A stretch of DNA of 64,000 nucleotides from Massilia sp. IC2-278 (GTDB taxonomy: Bacteria; Pseudomonadota; Gammaproteobacteria; Burkholderiales; Burkholderiaceae_D), in contig NZ_JAJFES010000014.1 in assembly GCF_020708045.1 (NCBI RefSeq), positions 1-64,000 on the forward strand. The letters run 5' to 3'. The position numbers were made by a program, and so were the translations under genes. Shown here piece after piece: positions 20,910-29,556 of the stretch. The notes beneath the pieces were generated by a model. The model saw only the letters and a list, made by a program, of their open reading frames with translations. It was not told the origin of the DNA and searched no databases. Position 1 is the first letter of the stretch, and each line of letters opens with the position of its first letter.

Positions 20910-21422
20910 ATGCGCGCATCCTTTCCTTCCCTGATGCGCGCCGTGTGCGCGCTGTTGCTGGTTTCCAGCCTGGCCGCCTGCGGTTTCAAGCTGCGCGGCT
21001 CGAACGGCTCTTACAACATGCCGTTCCAGACCATCCATCTCGGCTTCGGCGAAGCTTCGTCGCTTGGCAACGAGTTGAAACGCAACCTGCGTGCGATCGA
21101 CAACGTTACCATCGTGACCAAGGCGGAAGGGGCGCAGGCGCGCTTCGAAGTCGTCTCCGAGGCGCGCAACAAGGCGGTCCTGTCACTGAACAACCTGGGC
21201 CGGGTGCGCGAGTACCTGCTCAGCTACACGGTGGTGTTCCAGGTGCGCGACGCCAGCGGCAACCTGCTGCTGGGACCGACCGAGATCACCCTGCACCGCA
21301 ACCTCACGTTCAGCGAGGAAGTCGTGCTGGCCAAGGAAGGCGAGGAAGCGCTGCTGTACCGCGACATGCAGTCCGACCTGGTGCAGCAGATCATCCGCCG
21401 CCTGGCGGCGATCAAGGCTTGA
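20910..21422 (+). CDS. lptE: LPS-assembly lipoprotein LptE
   Basis: A 170-residue outer-membrane lipoprotein that plugs the LptD barrel. The lipobox SLAAC and following GFKLRGSNG are the LptE hallmark, and the rest has the alternating strand/helix pattern ending in a helix DLVQQIIRRLAAIKA. The order leuS-lptE-holA is strongly conserved in proteobacteria. Confidence 0.95.
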   Translation: MRASFPSLMRAVCALLLVSSLAACGFKLRGSNGSYNMPFQTIHLGFGEASSLGNELKRNLRAIDNVTIVTKAEGAQARFEVVSEARNKAVLSLNNLGRVREYLLSYTVVFQVRDASGNLLLGPTEITLHRNLTFSEEVVLAKEGEEALLYRDMQSDLVQQIIRRLAAIKA

Positions 21423-21443
21423 CGAGCGGAGCAGGACAGCACG

Positions 21444-22457
21444 ATGCAATTGCGGCTTGAGGCGCTCGAAGGCCATCTGTCGAAAGGCCTGGCGCCGCTG
21501 TACGTGATCACCAGCGACGAGCACCTGCTCGCGCTGGAGGCCGCCGACAAGATCCGCCGCGCCGCCCGCGCGGCCGGCCACACCGAACGCGACGTGCTGA
21601 CGGTGGAGCGCACCTTCAAATGGGGCGAACTGCTGGCGGCGAACCAGGCCTTGTCGCTGTTCGGCGACAAGAAGCTGATCGAACTGCGTATCCCGGGCGG
21701 CAAGCCGGGCAAGGACGGCAGCGCCGCGCTGCAGGCTTACGCCAAGGACCTGAGTCCCGACAACCTGACCCTGATCACGCTGCCCAAGCTGGACTGGCAG
21801 ACGGCCAAGGCCTCGTGGGTGACGGCCTTGCAGCAGGCCGCGGTGTACATCGAGATTCCGAACGTGGAAAGGGCGCAGCTGCCGGGCTGGATCGGCATGC
21901 GTCTGAGTGCGCAAGGGCAGAGCGCGGACCGCCAGAGCCTGGACTTCATCGCGGACCGCGTCGAGGGCAATTTGCTGGCGGCGCACCAGGAAATCCAGAA
22001 GCTGGGGCTGCTGCACGAGCCGGGCAAGCTGACGTTCGAGCAGGTGCACGACGCGGTGCTGAATGTGGCGCGCTACGATGTGTTCAAGCTGTCGGAGGCC
22101 ATGCTCAGCGGGGATGCGGCGCGGTTGGCGCGCATGCTCGACGGGCTGAAGGGGGAGGGCGAGGCGCTGCCGCTGGTCTTGTGGGCGGTGTCCGAGGAAA
22201 TCCGCACGCTGCTAAAATTGAAGTCCGGGATGGCGCAGGGGCGGCCGCTCGGAGCGCTCTTGAAGGAATACCGGATCTGGGGGCCGCGCGAGCGGATGAT
22301 GGAACCGGCCTTGCGGCGCGTGTCGCTGTCCACGCTCGAAGCGGCGCTGCAGGATGCGGCGCAGGTGGACAAGATGGTCAAGGGATTGCGGGCCAAGGCG
22401 TTTGCGGGGGATGCGTGGGATGCGATGTTGCAGTTGGCGTTGCGGGTGGCACGCTAG
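21444..22457 (+). CDS. holA: DNA polymerase III delta subunit
   Basis: A 337-residue clamp-loader subunit that opens the beta clamp. The N-terminus (LEGHLSKGLAPLYVITSDEHLLALEAADKIR) and the region FGDKKLIELRIPGGKPGKDG are typical, and length is right. It begins 21 nt after lptE with GAGCAGGA upstream. The last ~200 bases have more G-rich codons than usual, but the frame is intact. Confidence 0.95.
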   Translation: MQLRLEALEGHLSKGLAPLYVITSDEHLLALEAADKIRRAARAAGHTERDVLTVERTFKWGELLAANQALSLFGDKKLIELRIPGGKPGKDGSAALQAYAKDLSPDNLTLITLPKLDWQTAKASWVTALQQAAVYIEIPNVERAQLPGWIGMRLSAQGQSADRQSLDFIADRVEGNLLAAHQEIQKLGLLHEPGKLTFEQVHDAVLNVARYDVFKLSEAMLSGDAARLARMLDGLKGEGEALPLVLWAVSEEIRTLLKLKSGMAQGRPLGALLKEYRIWGPRERMMEPALRRVSLSTLEAALQDAAQVDKMVKGLRAKAFAGDAWDAMLQLALRVAR

Positions 22458-22509
22458 CGGTATTCGTGGGCGCGGGACCTGCAGGTGAGCCGCTATCGGT
22501 GTTCATGAT

Positions 22510-22537
22510 CCGCGTGGGCACAGAGTGCCCACCCTAC
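22510..22537 (-). repeat. REP-like hairpin (single, reverse orientation)
   Basis: GTGGGCAC (22514-22521), loop AGA, GTGCCCAC (22525-22532), ending in CTAC at 22534-22537. Lies in the holA-proA gap. Confidence 0.75.
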
Positions 22538-22653
22538 AGGATGTGTCATCGATTCGCGTGCATCAACCCGTTCACACGACGCATGCATTCCGGCTCCGCT
22601 CAACGCTCATCAAACGCTACAACCGAACGCTCAACGCACACTGGAACCAAACG

Positions 22654-23919
22654 ATGGACATCACCGACTACATGCACACGCTGGGCCGCAATGCCCGGGC
22701 CGCGTCGCGGGCGATGGCGCGCGCCGATGGGGCGACGCGCAACCGCGCGCTGCTCCTGATTGCCGAGGCCATCGAACGCGATGCGGCCGAACTGTCCGCC
22801 GCCAATCAGCTCGACCTCGACGCTGCCCGCGCCAGCGGCCTGGCTCCGGCACTGCTCGACCGCCTGGCGCTGTCGCCGGCGGCGATCGCCACCATGGTCG
22901 ACGGCCTGCGCCAGATCGCGGCGCTGCCCGATCCGATCGGCGAGATCTCGAACATGAAGTCGCGCCCGAGCGGTATCCAGGTGGGCCAGATGCGCGTGCC
23001 GCTGGGCGTGATCGGCATCATCTACGAAGCGCGCCCGAACGTGACGGTGGATGCGGCCGGCCTGTGCATCAAGAGCGGCAACGCGGCGATTTTGCGCGGC
23101 GGCTCGGAAGCCATCCACTGCAACCGCGCGCTGGCGAAACTCGTCACCGAAGGCTTGACCAAAGCCGGCCTGCCGCTGGACGCCGTGCAGGTCGTGGACA
23201 CCGTCGACCGCGCCGCCGTCGGCGCCCTCATCACCATGCCGCAGTACGTGGATGTGATCGTGCCGCGCGGCGGCAAGGGCCTGATCGCGCGCCTGATCGA
23301 GGAAGCCACGGTCCCGATGATCAAGCACCTCGACGGCATCTGCCACGTCTACATCGACGGCAAGGCCGACCTGGCGAAAGCGCTGCCGATCGCCTTCAAC
23401 GCCAAGTGCCACCGCTACGGCACCTGCAACACGATGGAAACCCTGCTGGTGGCGCGTTCGATCGCGCCTACGGTGCTGCCGCAGCTGGCCGAACTGTACA
23501 AGACGAAGGAAGTCGAGCTGCGCGCCGACGACGAAGCGCGCGCGATCCTGGCCGGCTACCCGCACCTGGCCGAAGCGCTTGAAGAAGACTGGAGCACGGA
23601 ATACCTGGCGCCGATCCTGGCGGTGAAGGTGGTGGCCGGCATCGAGGAAGCGATGGACCACATCGACCGCTACTCGTCGAAGCACACCGAGGCCATCGTT
23701 ACCGAGGACTACAGCGCCGCGCTGCGCTTCCTGCGCGAAGTCGATTCGGCTTCGGTGATGGTGAACGCCTCGACCCGTTTCGCCGACGGCTTCGAGTACG
23801 GCCTGGGCGCCGAGATCGGCATCTCGAACGACAAGCTGCATGCGCGCGGCCCGGTCGGGCTCGAGGGACTGACCTCGCTGAAATACGTCGTGTTCGGCCA
23901 CGGCGAAGTGCGCAGCTGA
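22654..23919 (+). CDS. proA: Gamma-glutamyl phosphate reductase
   Basis: A 421-residue NADPH-dependent enzyme of proline synthesis. The catalytic cysteine lies in KCHRYGTCNTMETLLVA, and EARPNVTVDAAGLCIKSGNA and GLGAEIGISNDKLHARGPVGLEGLTS are family signatures. ATG 22654 is chosen because the upstream in-frame extension overlaps the REP hairpin and has no similarity. proB is not adjacent. A hemJ-like gene follows after 24 nt. Confidence 0.96.
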   Translation: MDITDYMHTLGRNARAASRAMARADGATRNRALLLIAEAIERDAAELSAANQLDLDAARASGLAPALLDRLALSPAAIATMVDGLRQIAALPDPIGEISNMKSRPSGIQVGQMRVPLGVIGIIYEARPNVTVDAAGLCIKSGNAAILRGGSEAIHCNRALAKLVTEGLTKAGLPLDAVQVVDTVDRAAVGALITMPQYVDVIVPRGGKGLIARLIEEATVPMIKHLDGICHVYIDGKADLAKALPIAFNAKCHRYGTCNTMETLLVARSIAPTVLPQLAELYKTKEVELRADDEARAILAGYPHLAEALEEDWSTEYLAPILAVKVVAGIEEAMDHIDRYSSKHTEAIVTEDYSAALRFLREVDSASVMVNASTRFADGFEYGLGAEIGISNDKLHARGPVGLEGLTSLKYVVFGHGEVRS

Positions 23920-23943
23920 ACGATTGATAAATAAAGGACCCGC

Positions 23944-24357
23944 ATGTACCTCTGGATCAAAGCCTTCCACATCGTCTTCATCGCCTCCTGGTTCGCCGGC
24001 CTGTTCTACCTGCCGCGCATCTTCGTGAACCTGGCCCAGGAAACCAACAACGTCGCCACCGCGCGCCTGCTGCTGATGGCGCGCCGCCTGTTCCGCTTCA
24101 CCACCATGCTGGCCGTCCCGGCGCTGCTGCTGGGCCTGTGGCTATGGCTGGGCTTCGGCATCAAGGGCGGCTGGCTGCACGCGAAACTGGCGCTGGTGAT
24201 CCTGACGATCGGCTACCATCATGCCTGCGGTTCGATCCTGAAGAAGTTCGAGGCCGGCGTGAACAAGCGCAGCCACACCTGGTTCCGCTGGTTCAACGAA
24301 GTGCCGGTGATCCTGCTGCTGCTGATCGTGATCCTGGTGGTCGTGAAGCCGTTCTGA
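23944..24357 (+). CDS. hemJ: HemJ-like membrane protein (protoporphyrinogen oxidase family; often labelled CopD)
   Basis: A 137-residue membrane protein with about four helices. The N-terminal WIKAFHIVFIASWFAGLFYLPRIFVN and the later WLHAKLALVILTIGYHHACG, then WFRWFNEVPVILLLLIVILVVVKPF, match the UPF0093/HemJ family. HemJ binds heme through a conserved histidine and oxidises protoporphyrinogen IX in bacteria lacking HemY or HemG. The symbol rests on these motifs; many databases call such proteins CopD family. GGACCC precedes the ATG. Confidence 0.72.
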   Translation: MYLWIKAFHIVFIASWFAGLFYLPRIFVNLAQETNNVATARLLLMARRLFRFTTMLAVPALLLGLWLWLGFGIKGGWLHAKLALVILTIGYHHACGSILKKFEAGVNKRSHTWFRWFNEVPVILLLLIVILVVVKPF

Positions 24358-24432
24358 ATTTTTTGATCGCGAGGTCATCCGCGCAGCGGGTTCGCGCGTT
24401 GATGGGCGTTCGCGGCTGTGCTGGCTGTGCGA

Positions 24433-24510
24433 TGGTGGGTACAAGTACCCACCCTACGTGGGGTGGGTACAAGTACCCACCCCACGTAGGGTGGGTTCTC
24501 GAACCCACCG
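24433..24510. repeat. Three tandem REP-like hairpins
   Basis: Three hairpins in a row: GTGGGTAC/GTACCCAC (24435-24452), the same arms again (24463-24480), and GTGGGTTC/GAACCCAC (24491-24508). GTAG or its complement marks the unit borders. The stems differ from other copies but remain perfectly paired. They lie between the hemJ-like gene and the RNA methyltransferase. Confidence 0.75.
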
Positions 24511-24617
24511 CTCCACCGCCCGACCATAACAATTAACTGAATCACCAACGTGGCTGCAAGCGACCGGCGCTTCCAGCCACATTATTTTTTTAACACCAAC
24601 GGACAAAGGGTACCCCC

Positions 24618-25835
24618 ATGACCTCATATTTTTGCCCATGCCCGCGCGGCATGGAAGCCGCACTGGCCGAAGAACTCACTGAAATCGCCCAGCAACACAG
24701 CACCACGCTGAAGGTGCACAACCAGGTCCCCGGCGGCGTGCACTGCTCCGGCACCCTGGTCGACGCCTACCGCGTCAACCTGCACTCGCGCATCGCCTCG
24801 CGTGTGCTGATGCGCATGGGCCAGCGCAGCTACAACAACGAAAACGACATCTACGACCTGGTGCTCGAGCAGCCCTGGGAAGACTGGTTCGGTGTCGACC
24901 ACACGATCCGCGTCGACGTCACCGCCGTGAAGTCGCCTTTGAAAAGCCTGGAATTCACGACCCTGAAGATCAAGGATGCGATCTGCGACCGCTTCCGCGA
25001 CCAGTTCAACAAGCGTCCGTCGGTGGACACGCGCGAGCCCGACATGCGCATCGTCGGCTTCCTGGATGCGCGCAACTTCATCATCTACCTCGACACCTCG
25101 GGCGAAGCGCTGTTCAAGCGCGGCTGGCGCGAAGAAACGGGCGACGCGCCGCTGCGCGAAAACCTGGCCGCCGGCATGCTGCGCGTGTCGGGCTGGAAGC
25201 CGGGCACGCCGCTGTTCGACCCGATGTGCGGCTCGGGCACCATCCTGGTCGAAGCCGCGCAGATGGTGCAGGGCATCCCGCCCGGCGCGCGCCGCCGCTT
25301 CGCCTTTGAAAAATTCGCCGACTTCGATAGCAAAGCCTGGCAGGAAATGAAGGCCGCGATCAAGGCCAACCCGCTGCCGAGCGAGCAGACCATCTTCGGC
25401 TCCGACATCTCGGGCGACATGGTCGCCATGACCCGCCATAACCTGAAGATCGCCGGCATCCTGTTCGACGTGCCGCTCAAGCAGATCGAAGCCCAGCACG
25501 TGTCGCCACCCGTGGAAGGCCCCGGCATCCTGCTGACCAACCCGCCGTACGGCGAGCGTATCGGCGTGCGCGGCGACTCGACGGTGCCGCAGGACGAGAT
25601 GGCGGTGTCGTTCTACTCGGCGCTAGGCACCACGCTGAAGCAGCGCTTCGCCGGCTGGACCGTGTTCCTGTTCACGGCCGACCTGTCGCTGCCGAAGCTG
25701 CTGCGCCTGAAGGAAGCGCGCAAGACCCCGTTCTTCAACGGCGCCCTCGAATGCCGCCTGTTCCGCTTCGATATGGTGGCCGGCTACAACCGCCGCGAGG
25801 AAGCAAAGCCCAAGCAGGAACCGACCGCAAACTAA
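24618..25835 (+). CDS. THUMP-domain 23S rRNA guanine-N2 methyltransferase (RlmL N-terminal-like)
   Basis: A 405-residue RNA methyltransferase. An N-terminal ferredoxin-like/THUMP part (PCPRGMEAALAEELTEI; GGVHCSGTLVDAYRVNLHSRIASRVLMR) precedes a Rossmann domain with DPMCGSGTILVEAA (SAM binding) and the catalytic LLTNPPYGERIG. It corresponds to the RlmL half of E. coli RlmKL, which makes m2G2445 in 23S rRNA; the RlmK half is absent. Substrate is inferred from the family. An MFS gene follows after 7 nt. Confidence 0.85.
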   Translation: MTSYFCPCPRGMEAALAEELTEIAQQHSTTLKVHNQVPGGVHCSGTLVDAYRVNLHSRIASRVLMRMGQRSYNNENDIYDLVLEQPWEDWFGVDHTIRVDVTAVKSPLKSLEFTTLKIKDAICDRFRDQFNKRPSVDTREPDMRIVGFLDARNFIIYLDTSGEALFKRGWREETGDAPLRENLAAGMLRVSGWKPGTPLFDPMCGSGTILVEAAQMVQGIPPGARRRFAFEKFADFDSKAWQEMKAAIKANPLPSEQTIFGSDISGDMVAMTRHNLKIAGILFDVPLKQIEAQHVSPPVEGPGILLTNPPYGERIGVRGDSTVPQDEMAVSFYSALGTTLKQRFAGWTVFLFTADLSLPKLLRLKEARKTPFFNGALECRLFRFDMVAGYNRREEAKPKQEPTAN

Positions 25836-25842
25836 GTAGACC

Positions 25843-27129
25843 ATGCTGCCACCGACCGAACCCGACGAACTGCCCAAGGACCCGGTGATCCCGGTTCCGC
25901 TGCCCGAACCGCACAAGATCACCATGCTCTCGGCCGGCGGCCTGGCCACGCTGCTGGCCGGGCTGTCGATGCTGGGGCCGTTCTCGATCGACGCCTATTT
26001 GCCGGCCTTTCCGCAGATCCAGGCCAACCTGCACGCCTCCGCGCTGGAGGTGCAGCAGACCCTGACCGCCTACATGCTGGCCTTTGCCGGCATGGTGCTC
26101 TGGCATGGCGCGCTGTCGGATGCCTTCGGGCGGCGCAACGTGATCCTGGTGGCGCTGGTGGTGTTCGCCATCGGCACCTTCGGCTGCGCGGCGGCGTCTT
26201 CGGTGCACTACCTGTGGGTGTTCCGCATCATGCAGGGGGTGTCGGCCGGAGCCGGGGTGGTGGTGGGGCGCGCCATCATCCGCGATCTGTATTCGGATAC
26301 GGCGGCGGCGCGCCTGCTGTCGATGGTGACGATGATCTTCTCGATCGCGCCGGCGGTGGCGCCGGTGCTGGGCGGCTGGATCGTGATCCTGTTCGGCTGG
26401 CGCGCGATCTTCCTGGCGCTGTGCCTGTTCACGGTCATCCTAGGCTGGGTATGCTGGCAGCACCTGCCGGAGACCGTGCCCAAGGAAAAGCGCCAACCCT
26501 TCAACCCGCGCTTCCTGGCAGGCAGCTACAGCGCCATTTTCGGCTCCTTCCTGTTCCACATGAAGGCCGGGATCACGGCCCTGAACTTCGCCGGCCTGTT
26601 CCTGTACATCACGGCCTCGCCGGTGATGCTGCCGCAGCAGCTGCACCTGGGGCCGTCGGGTTTCGCCTGGCTGTTCGTGCCGACCGTGAGCGGCATCTTC
26701 CTCGGGTCGATGGCGGCCAACCGCATGGCCGGCAAGAAGAGCTTCTCGTACCAGATCTGGGCCGGCTTCGCCTTCATGCTGGGGGCGGTGGCATTCAACG
26801 TGGGTTACCACCTGTTCCTGCCGCCGGCGCTGCCCTGGACCGTGCTGCCGATGTTCTTCTTTACTTTCGGTAGCTCGATCATCGCGCCTGGCGCCACGCT
26901 GCTGGCGCTGGACCTGTTCCCGCACATCCGCGGCACCGTGGCGTCCTGCCAGTCCTTCGTGTCGACCCTGCTGGGCGCCATCGTCGCCGGGCTGATCGCG
27001 CCGGCGCTGTCGCATTCGGTGCTGGCGCTGGCGCTGGGCCAGGCCGGCTTTGCCCTGGCGGCGCTGGCGTGCTGGATAGTCTCGCGGCAGTACCGGCGCA
27101 TCAAGGCACGCAATGGCAGACAGGTGTAG
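25843..27129 (+). CDS. Bcr/CflA-family multidrug MFS transporter
   Basis: A 428-residue inner-membrane protein with 12 predicted helices. The Bcr/CflA pattern is clear: GPFSIDAYLPAFPQIQANLHAS in helix 1, LSDAFGRRNVILVAL after helix 2, and ARLLSMVTMIFSIAPAVAPVLGGWIV in helix 5. It exports drugs or amino-acid-type metabolites by proton antiport. The first ~25 residues are a charged cytoplasmic tail. Probably co-transcribed with the methyltransferase before it; the biological link is unclear. Confidence 0.88.
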   Translation: MLPPTEPDELPKDPVIPVPLPEPHKITMLSAGGLATLLAGLSMLGPFSIDAYLPAFPQIQANLHASALEVQQTLTAYMLAFAGMVLWHGALSDAFGRRNVILVALVVFAIGTFGCAAASSVHYLWVFRIMQGVSAGAGVVVGRAIIRDLYSDTAAARLLSMVTMIFSIAPAVAPVLGGWIVILFGWRAIFLALCLFTVILGWVCWQHLPETVPKEKRQPFNPRFLAGSYSAIFGSFLFHMKAGITALNFAGLFLYITASPVMLPQQLHLGPSGFAWLFVPTVSGIFLGSMAANRMAGKKSFSYQIWAGFAFMLGAVAFNVGYHLFLPPALPWTVLPMFFFTFGSSIIAPGATLLALDLFPHIRGTVASCQSFVSTLLGAIVAGLIAPALSHSVLALALGQAGFALAALACWIVSRQYRRIKARNGRQV

Positions 27130-27232
27130 CGGCGTTTGCCGAAGTCGGTACCTTGATGTTTCCATATAGATAATGAAATTGTCTTGAATATACAAATCCT
27201 CATGGAAAAGCTCACACTTTTAACAGAAAGTA

Positions 27233-27261
27233 TTGTTCCTGATCAGAAATGTATATATGCT
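27233..27261 (+). promoter_or_regulatory. Promoter of the HDOD-kinase operon
   Basis: TTGTTC (27233-27238), 17-bp spacer, TATGCT (27256-27261), within an AT-rich gap (27130-27321) that contrasts with its GC-rich surroundings. It lies 60 nt before the first possible start of the signalling operon. Confidence 0.5.
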
Positions 27262-27321
27262 AAGACGCTTATTTCGTGCGAAGTGGCAATAAAAATAACA
27301 TCCGGTTTCACCAATACCTAA

Positions 27322-29544
27322 ATGTCATGTCGTGGTAGCTCAGGGATGGAGCGCCACCTTCAAACCTTAGTGGCGTCCTCGAGCGAGACCATGCACCAAC
27401 CAGACCAGGATATTCGCAATCGCCTGCTTGTTGCCAGGCTGCCGGCGATGCCGCAAATTCTCGTCAAGCTGCTCGGGCACCTGCAGGCCGACGACCTCGG
27501 CATGCAGGAACTGGCGGCCCTGATCGCCAAGGACGCCGGCATTACCGGCAAGCTGCTTACGGTGGCCAACAGCTCGGCCTACCACCGCGGCAACCGCGCG
27601 GCCAACCTGGAGCAGGCGCTGGTGTCGCTCGGCACCGACATGATCAAGACCCTGGTCATCAGCGATTCCGTCTTCCAGACCTTCAACAACTTCCCCCATT
27701 CCGGCAGCACCGACCTGCGCGCCTTCTGGAAGAATTCGCTGGCCGCGGCCGTGATCGCGCGCGACGTGGCGCGCCGCATGGACTATCCGCACCTGGAAGA
27801 AGCCTATCTCGCCGGGCTGCTGCACAACGTCGGCCGCCTGGCCCTGCTTGCCACCGCGCCCAAGGAATACGGCTTCAACTTCACCGCGCTCGACGACGAA
27901 GACCTGTGCGCGGTCGAGCAGCGCACCCTGCAGATCACCCATGCCGAAGCCGGCGCCTGGCTGGTCGAGCGCTGGGAGCTCGATTCCTTCCTGGCCGACG
28001 CCGTGCTGTACCACCACGAGTCGAGCGAACGGCTGGAGTCGGCCCATCCGCTGATTCGCATCGTGCGCCTGGCACACCTGATGGCCGGCCACCCCGACGA
28101 TGCCGCGGCCCTGGCCGAAGGCGCGCTGCTGTGCGGGCTGGAGCAGGACGAGGTCGGTGACATGCTGGCCGCCAGCGCGCGCCAGGTCGACAAGGCCGCC
28201 CTCCATCTCGGCATCGACCTGGCCGGCGCCGACGACATTCCCGCGCCGCCTGCCTATGCGCCGCCCGTGGTCGACCCGGTCCAGCAGCGCCTGTCGGAAG
28301 AAGTGCGCAACCTGGTGCTGGTGTCCGAGGTCGGCCAGACCTTCGCACGCCAGGAAGGCGAGAGCGCGCTGCTCGAGTCGATGACGCGCACCGCGCGCAT
28401 CCTGTTCGACTTCGACAACACCGTGATCCTGCTGGAGAACCCGACCGGCCAGCTGCTGGTCGGCGCGCCGGGCATCGCCACCGCGCGCATCGCCGAATTC
28501 GCGATCCCGCTGGCCAAGGGCGGCCCGATCGCCGCGGCCGCGCTGGCGCGCCGTCCGGCCTACCTGCAGCGCGGCGGCGACACCCTCGGCCTGCCCGAGG
28601 AGCAGCTGCTGCGCATGCTCGGCACCGAGGGCCTGGTCTGCCTGCCGCTGGTGTCGGGTGTGCGCTGCCTGGGCGTGCTGGTGGGCGGCGTAGCCTCGTG
28701 GCAGCTGGCGGCCTGCCAGAAGCGCGAGCGCTTCCTGCAATCGTTCGGCACGCAAGCTGCCACGGCGCTGGAAAGCGCGCTGCAGGAGCGCGCCAACGCG
28801 CGCCGCCAGGTGGCCAGCGTGGCCGAGGAATACCGCGAAGCCTCGCGCCGCGTGCTGCACGAAGTGAACAACCCGCTGTCCATCATCAAGAACTACCTGA
28901 GTGTCCTCGACAGCAAGCTCGAACGCCAGGAACCGGTGGCGGGCGAGATGTCGGTGCTGAACGAGGAGATCGACCGCGTCGGCCAATTGATCGGCACCCT
29001 TGCCGACATCAAGCCGGTGGAGACCGGCCCGCGCGCGCTCGATGCCGTGAAAGTGGTGGAAGACGTGGTGCGCCTGTTCCGCGCCGGCCAGTTCGTGCCT
29101 GGCAGCGTGCAGATCACCACCGCGCTGCACGACGATGCGCGCCTGGTCGAGGGCGACGCCGATACGCTCAAGCAGATCCTGGTCAACCTGGTCAAGAATG
29201 CGGTCGAGGCCCTGGCCGGCAGCGGCGGCGGACGTATCGAGATCGCGAACCGCGGCCACGTGCACCGCGAGCGCCGCCTGTTCCTGGAGCTGAGCGTGTC
29301 CGACACCGGCCCGGGCCTGGCGCCCGAGGTGATGGCGAACCTGTTCGCGCCCGTGAAGAGCACGAAGGACGGCGCCCACCGCGGCATCGGCCTGTCGATC
29401 GTGCATGGCCTGGTGAAGAAGCTGAACGGCCACATCGCCTGCCGCAGCGGCCGCACCGGCACCGCATTCGAAATTCTGCTGCCGGCGTGGTCCGGCGCCA
29501 GCGCCGCGCCGGCCCTGCCCGCGCGCGCCCTGGGTTCTGTATAA
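27322..29544 (+). CDS. HDOD-GAF-histidine kinase hybrid sensor
   Basis: A protein of up to 740 residues. An HDOD domain (about 35-235: RLPAMPQILVKLLGHL, AKDAGITGKLLTVANSSAYH, AGLLHNVGRLALL) is followed by a GAF-like sensor (about 330-490) and a histidine kinase. The phospho-accepting histidine is about residue 513 in VLHEVNNPLSIIKNYL; the ATPase shows LVNLVKNAVEAL, SDTGPGLAPEV and GIGLSIVHGLVKKLNG. No membrane segment, so it senses a cytoplasmic signal. The start is unsettled: 27322, 27346 or 27391; the last best fits the domain border. The next gene, 12 nt on, is a response regulator and its likely partner. Confidence 0.85.
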   Translation: MSCRGSSGMERHLQTLVASSSETMHQPDQDIRNRLLVARLPAMPQILVKLLGHLQADDLGMQELAALIAKDAGITGKLLTVANSSAYHRGNRAANLEQALVSLGTDMIKTLVISDSVFQTFNNFPHSGSTDLRAFWKNSLAAAVIARDVARRMDYPHLEEAYLAGLLHNVGRLALLATAPKEYGFNFTALDDEDLCAVEQRTLQITHAEAGAWLVERWELDSFLADAVLYHHESSERLESAHPLIRIVRLAHLMAGHPDDAAALAEGALLCGLEQDEVGDMLAASARQVDKAALHLGIDLAGADDIPAPPAYAPPVVDPVQQRLSEEVRNLVLVSEVGQTFARQEGESALLESMTRTARILFDFDNTVILLENPTGQLLVGAPGIATARIAEFAIPLAKGGPIAAAALARRPAYLQRGGDTLGLPEEQLLRMLGTEGLVCLPLVSGVRCLGVLVGGVASWQLAACQKRERFLQSFGTQAATALESALQERANARRQVASVAEEYREASRRVLHEVNNPLSIIKNYLSVLDSKLERQEPVAGEMSVLNEEIDRVGQLIGTLADIKPVETGPRALDAVKVVEDVVRLFRAGQFVPGSVQITTALHDDARLVEGDADTLKQILVNLVKNAVEALAGSGGGRIEIANRGHVHRERRLFLELSVSDTGPGLAPEVMANLFAPVKSTKDGAHRGIGLSIVHGLVKKLNGHIACRSGRTGTAFEILLPAWSGASAAPALPARALGSV

Positions 29545-29556
29545 GGTAAGACCAAC

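Noticed and set aside
24433..24510. CRISPR-like look of the tandem repeats
   Set aside because: Units are adjacent palindromes without regular unique spacers, and no cas gene is present.
27367..29433. 688-codon antisense frame over the HDOD-kinase gene
   Set aside because: Same codon-bias effect; product is alanine/arginine/histidine-rich without motifs.
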